From Pedobacter sp. BAL39 (GTDB taxonomy: Bacteria > Bacteroidota > Bacteroidia > Sphingobacteriales > Sphingobacteriaceae): 64,000 nucleotides of DNA. Position numbers and translations under genes: made by a program. Positions 48,523-58,900 of the stretch are shown piece by piece. The notes beneath the pieces were generated by a model. It saw only the letters and a list, made by a program, of their open reading frames with translations, did no database searches and had not been told where the DNA came from. Within the stretch, counting starts at the first letter, position 1, and every line of letters begins with the position of its first letter. The stretch spans positions 62,001 through 126,000 of the forward strand of contig NZ_ABCM01000001.1 in NCBI RefSeq assembly GCF_000170795.1, read 5' to 3'.

Positions 48523-50718
48523 TTATTTTACTTCTTCAATTTTCAGGAGCACGCTGGCCCTTCCGGAGTTTACATCGGGATTAAAGCCCACCTGCATCAG
48601 GAAATCGCCACTGTAGGTCTTATTGCCATCAATGGTGGAGCTTGTCCCTGGATATAGATTGATCTCCGTAATGCGGTATTTCTTTCCTGCATCCAGCCCA
48701 TTCATGCGGATCGGCAGCTTGCTGCCCGTCCCATAGCGGTTGTTCACAAGATAGTTAAAAATCACACCAGAGGACTTTTCAGCATTCATATACAGCATCG
48801 ATGCCACATCACTGCTACGCGGATTGGAAAGACGGTACTGGTCGCCCTGCCATACTATCGTCTTCAGACCATTGTACACCTGGATGGCATCCTGGCAAAA
48901 TTTAAGGTCTTTCTCCGCAAGATGGCTTACGACAATGTCAAAACCTAGTTTACCCATCATCGCCACATCAGTCCTGAATTTAATCGGCTGCTTGCCCCAG
49001 TCGGTCACATGGTTTGAACTCGAAATCGCAGGGTAAAAATAAGAATACTCCCATTGTAAGAAGATGCGTTCCAGCGGATCTGTATTGTCGCTCGGCCAGA
49101 ATTCCGTGAAATACTGCAGCGCCCCATAGTCTACACGGCCACCGCCACCGGAACATAACATCATCGGCACTTTTGGATATTTGGCACGAATGCGCTCCAA
49201 CACCTTATACAAACCACGCATGTAATCAATATAGAAGTGCGACTGGTTTTTAAGGTATGCAGAGTGGGCATTGTAAATCACAGCATTACAATCCCATTTA
49301 ATGTAGGCCAGCGCTGGATTTTTTGTAAAAAGGTCATCCACTACGCCATACACAAAGTCCTGTACTGCCGGATTTGCCAGGTCAAGCACGAGCTGGTTCC
49401 TGAAATAATGTTCTTCTCTTTTAGGCTCACGAACCACCCATTCCGGATGTTTTTCATAAAGTTCGCTCTTCGGGTTTACCATCTCTGGTTCAATCCAGAT
49501 GCCGAACTTCACGCCATTACTACTGGCCTCTTTGACCAGTGCAGCAATCCCATTAGGCAGTTTCTTTTTGTTCTCTTCCCAATCTCCCAGACCGGCAACA
49601 TCGCCATTCCTTGGGTATTTATTGGCAAACCAGCCATCATCGAGCAGGAACATGTCCACGCCCAGTTTTTTGGTGTCTTTCAGTAGGGCCGACAACTTAT
49701 TTTCATCAAAGTCGAAGTAAGTAGCCTCCCAGTTGTTCAGCAGGGTCAGCCTGTTTCCTTTTCCATCCAGCAGTTTATAGTTCCGTGCCCAATTGTGCAG
49801 GTTCCTGCTGGCAACACCTTTCCCATTCGAGGAAAGTGTATATAAAAAAGCTGGTGTCGTAAAGAGCTCACCGGACTTAAGGGTATAGGTAGATGCATAA
49901 TTATTGATGCCCGATGTAATCCTCAGGTTGTCCTGGTGGTCCAGCTCGAGGTCTGTGCGGAAATTACCACTGTATTCCAAAGCACCATACAATACGGTAC
50001 CTTCATTTTCTGTTGCCGGACGGTCCATGGAAACCATAAACACCGATGGCTGAAACAAATTGGCACGTGTACCCAGCTTGGTATCGAGTGTTTTGATACC
50101 ATGTGTGAGCCTGGATTCCTCAGGCTGCATTTCCTTTGCCCAATCACCATGGTATTGGTTGAGCCAGAAACTCCCTCCCTTGATGAACAGGTTGGCCGAG
50201 GCAAACTTATGTAAAGTGACATTTCCCTTTTCGGTATGCCTGATGCTACACCACTGCTCCATCACATCCTCTTTATAAAAAGACTTGTAAAAAAGCGTGA
50301 CTTCAATTGCATATACGGGATCTTTGAGTGTTACCTTCAGCAGACTCACATTGTCGTCTACTTTGCTGACTTCATGTTTAACATAACGCAGGTCCAGGGA
50401 ATTGTTGCCATCGGCATGGGTCACACTGATTGCCGGCTCAAACAGGTTCCTGGAACCCGACGCACTGTAGGCGGCATCCTGCATCCCTGTATAATCGTCC
50501 CCCTGTTTATACACTCCTCCTACCTGTTCGTAATCTGAAGCATTCGCTAGTTTCTTACCGAAGTAAATGCTGTGCAGGTTCATTTTGGCATCGGCCTGCA
50601 ATACCAGTGCATTGTGATTGGTCTCAATTGGAATGTTGATCTGCTGGGCATTCGCCTGAACGGTAAATAACAGGACCGCCGCGCAACAACGGCTGAGGTG
50701 ATGAAAATAAGTAGTCAC
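48523..50718 (-). CDS. Secreted GH36 alpha-galactosidase
   Basis: 731-aa glycosidase with a signal peptide (CCAAVLLFTVQANA, cleavage before QQI). The N-terminal beta-sandwich is followed by a TIM barrel with the GH36 landmarks DMFLLDDGWF, FGIWIEPEMVNPKSELY, nucleophile Asp476 in YIKWDCN and acid/base Asp544 in FWPSDNTDPLER. The start codon is GTG at 50716-50718, since no ATG is available before the signal peptide. It is first in a two-gene operon with the esterase. Confidence 0.93.
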   Translation of the reverse strand: MTTYFHHLSRCCAAVLLFTVQANAQQINIPIETNHNALVLQADAKMNLHSIYFGKKLANASDYEQVGGVYKQGDDYTGMQDAAYSASGSRNLFEPAISVTHADGNNSLDLRYVKHEVSKVDDNVSLLKVTLKDPVYAIEVTLFYKSFYKEDVMEQWCSIRHTEKGNVTLHKFASANLFIKGGSFWLNQYHGDWAKEMQPEESRLTHGIKTLDTKLGTRANLFQPSVFMVSMDRPATENEGTVLYGALEYSGNFRTDLELDHQDNLRITSGINNYASTYTLKSGELFTTPAFLYTLSSNGKGVASRNLHNWARNYKLLDGKGNRLTLLNNWEATYFDFDENKLSALLKDTKKLGVDMFLLDDGWFANKYPRNGDVAGLGDWEENKKKLPNGIAALVKEASSNGVKFGIWIEPEMVNPKSELYEKHPEWVVREPKREEHYFRNQLVLDLANPAVQDFVYGVVDDLFTKNPALAYIKWDCNAVIYNAHSAYLKNQSHFYIDYMRGLYKVLERIRAKYPKVPMMLCSGGGGRVDYGALQYFTEFWPSDNTDPLERIFLQWEYSYFYPAISSSNHVTDWGKQPIKFRTDVAMMGKLGFDIVVSHLAEKDLKFCQDAIQVYNGLKTIVWQGDQYRLSNPRSSDVASMLYMNAEKSSGVIFNYLVNNRYGTGSKLPIRMNGLDAGKKYRITEINLYPGTSSTIDGNKTYSGDFLMQVGFNPDVNSGRASVLLKIEEVK

Positions 50719-50826
50719 TATTCTTAGATTTAAATTTGGTTACCATAAACCTCAGGGTTCCCGTCTCTATCCTCAGGATATCAGCCCGGTTTGAAGCATA
50801 CCCGGTAAGTATACAAAAAAATAATT

Positions 50827-50845
50827 AAGCGTAAAAAAAACGCTT
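50827..50845. repeat. Short hairpin between divergent genes
   Basis: AAGCG-taaaaaaaa-CGCTT in the divergent region upstream of the GH36 and M3 genes. Its role is unknown. Confidence 0.3.
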
Positions 50846-50898
50846 ATTGATTCTGCAAAAAATTACAATTTATCTCCTTCCCCTCCCGGTATACCAAA

Positions 50899-50930
50899 TT
50901 TGAAAAGCGGAACTATTTAAACTACTTTTA
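50899..50930 (+). promoter_or_regulatory. Candidate promoter of the M3 peptidase gene
   Basis: TTTG (50899-50902), a 20-base spacer and TACTTTTA (50923-50930), which is one mismatch from TAnnTTTG. The ATG is 20 bases further on. Confidence 0.45.
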
Positions 50931-50950
50931 TACGATAACAAAAAGATGAA

Positions 50951-52972
50951 ATGAAAAGAACATCCTACATCGGCCTGTTTGCAGTGATCACAGTGATCAG
51001 CGCCTGCAACAGCAACAATAAGTCTACCGACAAAAACACAACACTATCGGCATCCAACCCCTTCCTGAAAATGAGTGACCTGCCTTTTCAGGCGCCTGCA
51101 TTTGACAAGATCAAAAATGGCGACTTCCTGCCGGCGATCAACGAAGGCATGAAACAGCAGCTCGCCGAAATACAAAAAATCGCTGATGATACCGCAGCAC
51201 CTACTTTCGACAATACCATTCTGGCCATTGAGCAAAGCGGGCAGTTGTTAAAACGTGTAAACATGGTATTCAACCTGCTCACCGGCGCCAATACCAATGA
51301 CGAGCTTCAGAAAGTACAGGAGGAAGTGGCACCGGAGCTGACTGCAACCACAGACGCCATTTACCTCAACACCAAGTTATTTAAACGCGTGGAACAGCTG
51401 CACCAACAATCGGCACAGCTCATGCTTGATCCGGAATCACAACGCCTGCTGGACTACTATTACCAGCGCTTTGAATTGGCTGGTGCCAAGTTATCGGAAG
51501 CAGATAAGGAAAAACTGAAAGCCCTCAACAAGGAAGAGTCTACACTCAGCACCAAGTTCAGCAACCAGCTGCTCGCGGCAGGGAAAGACCTTGCCAACAC
51601 GACACAGCAACCGCCACTACAGCAGATGGCCGACAGGGATGCGCGTCAGAAACTGTTCGAAGCTTCATGGAACAGGGCAGAAAAAGGGGACGCCAACGAT
51701 ACCCGTAAAAATATCTCCCGGATCGCCCAGATCCGTGCACAACAGGCACAGCTGATGGGATTCAAAAATTATGCGGCATGGAAACTCCAGGACCAGATGG
51801 CAAAAACGCCGGAGGCGGTTGCTGAATTCTTTAAGAAGCTCGTTCCCGCAGCCACTGCAAAGGCCAAAGCTGAAGCGAGAGACATCCAGGCAGTGATCGA
51901 TCAACATAAAGGTGGCTTTAAACTACAGCCATGGGACTGGAACTACTATGCCGAGCAACTGCGAAAATCTAAATTTGACCTGGATGAGAATGAGGTAAAA
52001 CCCTATTTCGAGCTGAACAAAGTTTTGGAGAATGGCGTGTTCTACGCAGCGACCCAACTCTATGGCATCACCTTCAAAGAAAGAAAAGACCTTCCTGTTT
52101 ATCACGAAGATGTGCGTGTATTTGATGTGTTCGATAAAGACGGCAGTCAGATTGGTTTATTTTACGGCGACTTCTATAAACGCGACAATAAAAATGGAGG
52201 TGCATGGATGAGTGAGCTGGTGTCCCAGTCTAAACTAGCCAAAACAAAACCCGTGATCTACAATGTGTGCAACTTCAGCAAGCCTAAGGCAGGAGCGCCT
52301 GCCCTCATCAGTTTTGATGATGTCATTACCATGTTCCATGAGTTCGGACATGGTCTGCACGGCCTGTTTGCCAACCAGCAATATGCAAGCTTGTCCGGCA
52401 CCAATGTAGCCCGCGATTTCGTAGAGTTCCCCTCTCAGTTCAACGAACATTGGGCCTCAGACCCCAAAGTGCTCAAAAATTATGCGGTGCATTACCAGAC
52501 AGGTAAACCTATGCCGCAGGCACTACTTGATAAAATCAAAAAAGCAAGTTCCTTTAACCAGGGCTATGAATTTACAGAGGCCCTCGCTGCTGCAGACCTC
52601 GACATGCAATGGCATACCCTCCCTCCCACAGCACCGCTGCAGGACGTGGATAAATTTGAAAAAGAAGCGTTGAAAAAGACCAGCCTGGACCTGATGGAGG
52701 TGCCTCCACGTTACCGTTCAAGCTACTTCCTGCACATCTGGAGCAATGGTTACGCGGCGGGTTATTATGCCTACACCTGGACCTCCATGCTGGAAAATGA
52801 CGCCTACTCCTGGTTTCAGGAAAATGGCGGCCTTTCCAGAGCCAATGGACAACGTTTCCGCGATATGATCCTCTCCAAAGGAAATACGGAAGATTATGGA
52901 AAGATGTTTTCCGATTTCCGCGGACATCAACCGGACATCAAACCGATGCTGATCAAACGCGGTCTACTGTAA
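50951..52972 (+). CDS. M3-family metallopeptidase lipoprotein (Dcp-like)
   Basis: 673-aa zinc peptidase. The lipoprotein signal has lipidation at Cys19 (AVITVISAC|NSNNK), placing it in the periplasm or at the outer membrane. The HExxH zinc site is H463-E464-F-G-H467 in TMFHEFGHGLHGLF, with the downstream Glu region NVARDFVEFPSQFNEHW. It resembles peptidyl-dipeptidase Dcp and oligopeptidase A more than PepF. The start is the ATG at 50951, because the ATG six bases earlier runs into a stop. Its last 9 bases overlap the convergent receiver-like gene. Confidence 0.93.
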   Translation: MKRTSYIGLFAVITVISACNSNNKSTDKNTTLSASNPFLKMSDLPFQAPAFDKIKNGDFLPAINEGMKQQLAEIQKIADDTAAPTFDNTILAIEQSGQLLKRVNMVFNLLTGANTNDELQKVQEEVAPELTATTDAIYLNTKLFKRVEQLHQQSAQLMLDPESQRLLDYYYQRFELAGAKLSEADKEKLKALNKEESTLSTKFSNQLLAAGKDLANTTQQPPLQQMADRDARQKLFEASWNRAEKGDANDTRKNISRIAQIRAQQAQLMGFKNYAAWKLQDQMAKTPEAVAEFFKKLVPAATAKAKAEARDIQAVIDQHKGGFKLQPWDWNYYAEQLRKSKFDLDENEVKPYFELNKVLENGVFYAATQLYGITFKERKDLPVYHEDVRVFDVFDKDGSQIGLFYGDFYKRDNKNGGAWMSELVSQSKLAKTKPVIYNVCNFSKPKAGAPALISFDDVITMFHEFGHGLHGLFANQQYASLSGTNVARDFVEFPSQFNEHWASDPKVLKNYAVHYQTGKPMPQALLDKIKKASSFNQGYEFTEALAAADLDMQWHTLPPTAPLQDVDKFEKEALKKTSLDLMEVPPRYRSSYFLHIWSNGYAAGYYAYTWTSMLENDAYSWFQENGGLSRANGQRFRDMILSKGNTEDYGKMFSDFRGHQPDIKPMLIKRGLL

Positions 52973-53260
52973 GGCTCCGGCAATTTCTCCGTAAAGCAAA
53001 CCACTGCCACCGCCATAATGCTGAATGATCTTCAGCCCCGGCCTTAAGTTAGTCAATGCTTTACGGAGTTCATGCTCTTCATCTTCAGTAATCCCGTTTC
53101 CCAGCAGCACCAGATCCAGCGGCTGCGCTTCACAGATGGCCACAGCCTCCGCATCGGTACATACTGTAAGGCCTGTCCATTCTTCCCTGGTGTTCAACAA
53201 CCGCTGCATGACCACGGTGATCTCAGGATCACGACCTATATATAATATGGTTACCTTCAT
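52964..53260 (-). CDS. Small receiver-like protein lacking the phospho-acceptor Asp
   Basis: 98-aa protein with the CheY-like pattern of alternating strands and helices: VTILYIGRDPEITVVMQRLL, then DLVLLGNGITEDEE, where the phosphorylated Asp would be expected but Gly54 is found. There is no output domain. It may be an atypical, phosphorylation-independent receiver or a partner-binding stub. I start at the ATG 53258-53260. It overlaps the M3 gene tail and lies 24 bases after pirin, possibly as its operon partner. Confidence 0.65.
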   Translation of the reverse strand: MKVTILYIGRDPEITVVMQRLLNTREEWTGLTVCTDAEAVAICEAQPLDLVLLGNGITEDEEHELRKALTNLRPGLKIIQHYGGGSGLLYGEIAGALQ

Positions 53261-53284
53261 TTTCAATTTATAAACTCGTCATTG

Positions 53285-54004
53285 TTACAAACTCATAGGG
53301 ACGTCCATCAACAGGACTTCCGCATCTGCGGTATTTGCCTTAAAGCTGATGCTGTCCGTTTCCCATATACCTAAGGCATCGCGTTGACCTAATATTTGTC
53401 CGTCGATCGTCACTTCTCCGCTGATCACAAAGGCATACACCCCATTCCCTGCTTTTTTGATCTGATAAGTGCTTTCAAAGTCTTTATCAAATTTTCCCAA
53501 CGAAAACCAGGCATCCTGATGGATCCACACCCCGGCATCATCCGCATTTGGCGATAAGATCTGTTGGAAGTGATTGTGACGCTCATCTACATTCAATGTC
53601 AGCTGATCATAACGTGGTGAAACATTTTTCTTGTTCGGGAACAACCAGATCTGCAATAACTTCACCGCACGGTCTTCATTTGCATTGAACTCGCTATGGC
53701 TTACACCAGTGCCAGCACTCATCACCTGAATATCGCCATGTTGTATTACGGATGCAGTACCCAAGCTGTCCTTATGTGCCAATGCGCCCTCTAATGGGAT
53801 CGTGATGATCTCCATGTTATCGTGCGGATGTGCGCCAAAGCCCTTTCCACCATCGATGCGGTCATCATTTAACACCCTCAGCACACCAAAATTCATGCGC
53901 TCCGGATGGTAATATCCGGCAAAGCTGAACGAATGATGGGCATCCAGCCAACCATGATTGGCATGACCCCTGGTATTTCCTTTGTGCAAAACAAACTGTG
54001 ACAT
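53285..54004 (-). CDS. Pirin family protein
   Basis: 239-aa bicupin. The metal ligands are in the N-terminal cupin: FGAHPHDNMEIITIPLEG (two His and a Glu) and GVSHSEFN, the pirin signature. Bacterial pirins such as YhhW show quercetin dioxygenase activity, but their in vivo role is uncertain. A purine-rich AGAAAGGAAA precedes the ATG, and a TATCTTTG promoter box lies 25 bases upstream. Confidence 0.93.
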   Translation of the reverse strand: MSQFVLHKGNTRGHANHGWLDAHHSFSFAGYYHPERMNFGVLRVLNDDRIDGGKGFGAHPHDNMEIITIPLEGALAHKDSLGTASVIQHGDIQVMSAGTGVSHSEFNANEDRAVKLLQIWLFPNKKNVSPRYDQLTLNVDERHNHFQQILSPNADDAGVWIHQDAWFSLGKFDKDFESTYQIKKAGNGVYAFVISGEVTIDGQILGQRDALGIWETDSISFKANTADAEVLLMDVPMSL

Positions 54005-54028
54005 ATATTTCCTTTCTTAGTTATACCA

Positions 54029-54036
54029 CAAAGATA
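54029..54036 (-). promoter_or_regulatory. TATCTTTG -7 box of the pirin gene
   Basis: A perfect TAnnTTTG on the minus strand with a normal 24-base distance to the ATG, in contrast to the leaderless cases in this window. Confidence 0.5.
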
Positions 54037-54173
54037 GCGGCCTCAAAATCAAGTCACATTGATGTAAGGTAAGTAATGCATCACCAGCGTATATCATATA
54101 ATATGCATTTATTATCATAAAAATGCCTAAATTTCCCTTGGAATGTATAGAATCTGCGGGGGTTCTTTTAAAA

Positions 54174-54191
54174 TCTACTGTTTTTCGTAGA
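54174..54191 (+). repeat. Small inverted repeat before the sigma-factor start
   Basis: TCTAC-tgtttttc-GTAGA ends 2 bases before the ATG of the ECF sigma gene and could limit its translation. Confidence 0.3.
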
Positions 54192-54193
54192 AT

Positions 54194-54793
54194 ATGCAGA
54201 TGCAAGGTGGGGAAAAATTACTTTTAGAAAAACTTAAAACACAGGACCAGTCGGCCTTTTCTGAACTTTACGCTTTGTATATCAGGAAAATATATGCCTA
54301 TGCCCTGGGAATTGTAAAATCTCCGGACCTGGCTGAAGATGTAGCACAGGAAACCTTCGTAAAACTCTGGGAACTGGCCCCATCTATCGAATCTGAAAGA
54401 CAGCTCGGCCCCTACCTCTTCACCATTGCCAGAAATCATGCACTGAACATCATCAAAAGGGCATCCCGGGAAAGCAGCATCTCTGAGGAAATCTTCAGCA
54501 ATGCCATACACCAGTCCGAAAACGGCTTGCAATATACACAGCGGAAGCAAACCGGTCAGCTGATCAGAATGGCCATCAATCAGCTCCCGCCAAAACGCAG
54601 GCAGATCTATGAATTGTGCCGCGACCAGGGGTACTCCTATAAGGAGGCTGCAAAAGTACTGGGCATCAGCGACAACACCGTAAACAGCCAGATGGTGAAA
54701 GCCATCAAAGCGATTAAGGATTTCATGGACCGACACGGTGCGCTGCTCCTCTCCCTTTTTTTATTTGCCATCAATAAAGATTTATTTCATTAG
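54194..54793 (+). CDS. ECF-type RNA polymerase sigma factor (FecI-like, Bacteroidota)
   Basis: 199-aa sigma-70 family factor. Region 2 is AFSELYALYIRKIYAYALGIVKSPDLAEDVAQETFVKLWE (about 22-60) and region 4 is INQLPPKRRQIYELCRDQGYSYKEAAKVLGISDNTVNSQMVKAIKAIKDF (about 128-176). A hydrophobic C-terminal tail (LLLSLFLFAI) is typical of Bacteroidota sigma factors in SusCD loci. The start is the ATG at 54194, with an in-frame ATG 6 bases later. It sits 52 bases before the anti-sigma gene and should direct transcription of the downstream SusC/SusD genes. Confidence 0.93.
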   Translation: MQMQGGEKLLLEKLKTQDQSAFSELYALYIRKIYAYALGIVKSPDLAEDVAQETFVKLWELAPSIESERQLGPYLFTIARNHALNIIKRASRESSISEEIFSNAIHQSENGLQYTQRKQTGQLIRMAINQLPPKRRQIYELCRDQGYSYKEAAKVLGISDNTVNSQMVKAIKAIKDFMDRHGALLLSLFLFAINKDLFH

Positions 54794-54845
54794 GGAGTAA
54801 ATGTACCGGTCTTCTGAATTGTAATATTAGGAAACAAGGCAAATT

Positions 54846-55847
54846 TTGGAACAGTCCGTCAAACAATTATTTGTAGATTTTATCCTCAACAGGTGCAGCA
54901 AAGCGCAGATCGAAGAGGTGAAAAATCTGATTGAAAAAGGTATTTACCAGGAGGAATGGGAAGCTGCAGCGATTGCCGCCATGCCCGACTTTGAGCAGGC
55001 CAGTCCTAAGGACCTCTTTGTGGATGAAGAAAAGATCTTTCTCCGCATTCAGCAGGACATCCACCTTAAACCGGCGGCTCCCGTCCGCTTATGGAGAAAA
55101 TTAAGTATTGCTGCCAGCATCATGCTGATAGCTGGCGTCAGCTACTGGCTGATCTCTTCCCGTCACCCGCTTCCGGCGACGAAAGTACGCACCACCACAG
55201 CCCAGCTTGCAACACAAAAACCGCAGGAACATAAATGGATCAAACTGCCCGATGGCAGCTCAGTGCACCTGAACAGCAACAGTAAACTGGACTTCCCGGA
55301 GTCCTTCAATGGCGGTACCAGGGAGGTCACACTTGAGGGTGAGGCCTATTTTGACATCAGTCATGATGCTACAAAACCTTTTATCATCCATACCGGAAAA
55401 ATCAGGACCACCGTACTGGGAACGACATTCAACATTCGCGCATACCGTGCCGACACCGCTGTTACGGTTACCGTAACCCGTGGAAAGGTAAAGGTAGAAG
55501 AAGGTCCACGGATGCTCGCCATCCTGCTGCCCGACCAGCAGATTTCCTGGCGGCCGGCAGCAAAGCAGCTGCCTGTTGAACATGTAGATGCCACAGCGGT
55601 CGTCAACTGGAAAAATGAAGACCTGATCATGGACGACATCAGTCTCGCTGAAGCTGCCGTCCTCATCGAAACACGATACCACCTGAAAGTGAAGTTTGAA
55701 AATGAGCAGGTAAAATCCTGTCGCTTTACCGCTGCTTTCTTAAACCGCAACGACATCCAGCAGGTGATCCATGTGATCGCCGCAATTACAGGAGCTGAAC
55801 TCCAATTAAAAGACAACCTGATCACCATCAACGGACCGGGATGTTAA
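54846..55847 (+). CDS. FecR-type anti-sigma factor
   Basis: 333-aa inner-membrane protein. The cytosolic N-terminal part binds the sigma factor, a single helix spans about 85-106 (SIAASIMLIAGVSYWLI), and the periplasmic FecR domain contains KWIKLPDGSSVHLNSNSKLDFPE and GEAYFDISHDATKPFIIHT. A C-terminal domain of the DUF4974 kind (LAEAAVLIETRYHLKVKFEN) would contact the STN domain of the SusC receptor. The start is a TTG (54846) preceded by AGGAAACAAGG; no usable ATG occurs before the conserved part. Confidence 0.92.
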   Translation: MEQSVKQLFVDFILNRCSKAQIEEVKNLIEKGIYQEEWEAAAIAAMPDFEQASPKDLFVDEEKIFLRIQQDIHLKPAAPVRLWRKLSIAASIMLIAGVSYWLISSRHPLPATKVRTTTAQLATQKPQEHKWIKLPDGSSVHLNSNSKLDFPESFNGGTREVTLEGEAYFDISHDATKPFIIHTGKIRTTVLGTTFNIRAYRADTAVTVTVTRGKVKVEEGPRMLAILLPDQQISWRPAAKQLPVEHVDATAVVNWKNEDLIMDDISLAEAAVLIETRYHLKVKFENEQVKSCRFTAAFLNRNDIQQVIHVIAAITGAELQLKDNLITINGPGC

Positions 55848-55910
55848 TCCACCACCTAAACCAAAACAACCAGATGAAAAATAAAGCCTCTCCGCCCTAC
55901 TGATCCATGA

Positions 55911-55967
55911 AAGACCATAAAAAAAGCGAACTCCGGTTGCAGCCGGAGCTCGCCAATGGGTCTTAAA
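55911..55967. promoter_or_regulatory. Long stem-loop in the susC leader
   Basis: The outer stem AAGACC/GGTCTT encloses GCGAACTCCGG/CCGGAGCTCGC with a 6-base loop, located 33 bases before the SusC start. On the plus strand it lacks an immediate T run. On the minus strand seven T follow the inner stem, giving a terminator-like reading. It may lower read-through from fecR or stabilise the susC mRNA. Confidence 0.5.
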
Positions 55968-55999
55968 TTTTTCTTTGATTCAAACCTAAACCCTACGCA

Positions 56000-58900
56000 A
56001 TGTATTACATTTTTACGCGCTATGCAAGCCGGTGCGTGCCGGTATTTTATTCTCCGTTTATCAAAAAACTAAGATTTTTTATGAAAGTAAACGCGATCAT
56101 GTTAATGTTCATTATTTTCGCGGCCAGCAGCCTCATGGCCGCTTCGGGTGTTGCACAGACGCTGAGCGAAGTGAATGTATCTGTCAGCGTCAACAATGGG
56201 ACACTACGCAATGCTTTCAGCCAGATTGAACAACAGACCGACTTTAGGTTTGCCTACCGCAATGAGCTGATCTCTGCCTTCAGAAACCTCAAAATAAACG
56301 GCCGCCAAAGGTCTGTAAAAGAAACCCTTGATGAGCTGCTCAAAGGAACTGGCATCAGCTACAAACAACTCAACAACAGCATCATACTCTTTGAGACGCC
56401 TTCCACGGCAACACAACAGGCAGTACTCCAGGAAACCATAACCGGTGTAGTCCGGGATGAGAAAAACCTGCCCATGCCAGGCGTATCCGTGAAAGTCAAA
56501 GGACAAAACAATGGGGTAACCACCGACGGGGAGGGACGCTTTTCTATCTCTGTCGCCGATAACACCGTATACCTGCTGTTCAGCTATGTGGGTTATGAAA
56601 CACAGGAATATAAAGCTGCATCGAAACAAAACATCAACATCAGCCTCAAGCCTGATGTAGGTACGCTCGATGCCGTTGTAGTCATCGGTTACGGCACCAC
56701 CACCAAAAGAAACAACACAGGGGCAGTATCTTCCATTACCTCAAAAGACATCTCCAGCCAGACCATCTCCGATCCCATTGCTGCACTGCAGGGTCGCGTG
56801 GCCGGTTTGGATGTTACCGGTACCTCCGGATATCCCGGCGCGGCCTACAGTGTTCACCTGCGTGGGATCAACTCCATCCTTGGCGGACAAGACCCGTTGT
56901 ACATTGTTGATGGTGTGCCCTTCATTTCCACTCCATTGAACCAGTTTACGGGCGCAAACGGCAATACGAGCCCATTGAACAGCATCAATCCTGCTGATAT
57001 CGAACGCATTGACGTGCTGAAGGATGCTGATGCGACGGCAATTTATGGATCACGGGGTGCCAACGGAGTTATCCTCATCACTACAAAAAAAGGAAAAAGC
57101 GGAAAAACCAGCGTTGACGGTAAAGTATATAGCGGCGCCTCTTTTGTCAGCCATAAGGTCAACATGCTCAACACCGAACAATACCTCGCCCTGCGTCGAG
57201 AGGCTTATGCAAACGACGGGGTTACACCAACACTGGAATCGGCACCGGACCTCCTGGAATGGGACCAGCAGCTGGACAACAACTGGCAGGATAAACTGAT
57301 GGGCGGCACCGCAGCGATGACTGAAGCACAGCTGTCTTTATCCGGTGGATCTGAACAAACCAACTTCCTCTTCAGCGGTACTTACCGTACGGATGGCACA
57401 GTAACACCTGGCACGCAGGATTATAAACGTGGTGCCATCAACCTGAATGTCAACCACCAGTCGGTAGACCGTAAGTTCAACATCAATGCATCTGTAAAAT
57501 ATGTATCTGATCTGAACAAATCTTTCATCAGCGACTTATCGCAATACTTCAACCTACCGCCAAACTTCCCGGTCTATGCACCTGACGGAAGTTTCTATTG
57601 GTTCGGCAACTCGCAAAACCCCATGGCGCTGTTTGAACGTGGTTATGAATCCTCAAACAAAAACCTGACGGGAAATGTGCTGGCCAAGTACAACATCCTG
57701 GAGGGCCTGAATGCCCAGCTGAGCCTTGGATACAACCGCATCTCCATGAACCAGACCCAGACTTTGCCGGAACGCTCCTTCAATCCGAATACCTACACCA
57801 CCAGCAGCGGCCTCTATGGGAACAATGAAAGGAACAACTACATCGTGGAACCGCAGCTGGACTATAGCCGCAAAATCGGAAAGGGTACCTTAAGCCTGCT
57901 TGCGGGAGCTACCTTGCAATCCGCCATCACCGAAGGTGCGGCCACTACAGGAATCGATTTTGCGAGTGATGAGCAACTGAACAATCCTCATGCTGCAGTC
58001 ACACTGGAATCGAGGAGTTATAACTATACCGACTACAAATACACCTCTGTTTTTGGTCGTGCAACCTACAACTGGGATGAAAAATACATCCTGAATGGTA
58101 CCTTCAGGCGTGATGGATCCTCACGGTTCGGTCCAGGAAAGAAATTCGGGAACTTTGGTGCCCTTGGTGCCGCCTGGATCTTCAGCAATGAATCCTTCCT
58201 GAAAGATCATCCCAGCGTCCTCAGCTTCGGAAAGTTCAGGGCCAGTTATGGGACTGTGGGTAATGACCAGATCGGCGACTACAATTATTACGACAGCTGG
58301 TCGCCTACCAGTTTCCCTTATGCGGGGTCTGGAACACTATACCCAAGCAGGTTCCCGAATCAGAACTACCAGTGGGAAGTGAACCGTAAGTTTGAAGTGG
58401 CCGCAGAACTGGGCTTTTTCAAAGACAGGATCCTCCTGAATGCCAGTTATTACCGCAACAAATCGGGCAACATGCTGGTCAACTATGTGTTGTCCTCACA
58501 GTCGGGCTTTGAGTCCTACATCGCCAACCTTCCGGCAGAACTTGAAAATAAAGGTTTTGAGCTGGAGCTGACCACGAGCAACATCAATACTGAGCGCTTT
58601 AAATGGAACACCTCCTTCAACCTGACCATTGCCAGGAATAAATTATTGAAGTATCCCGGACTGGAAAACTCTTCCTACGCCAGAACATACTTCATCGGAC
58701 AGCCAATTAACGTTACCCTGGGTTACGTCTCTACTGGGGTGGATCCAGAGAATGGCTATGCTACCTTCGCCGATCAGAACAATGATGGCAGCATAGATGA
58801 AGAAAATGACCAAATCATCCTAGGCACAGTGACGCCCAAATTTTATGGGGGTATGCAAAACAGCTTCAGCTATAAAAACTGGAGCCTCGACTTCTTCCTT

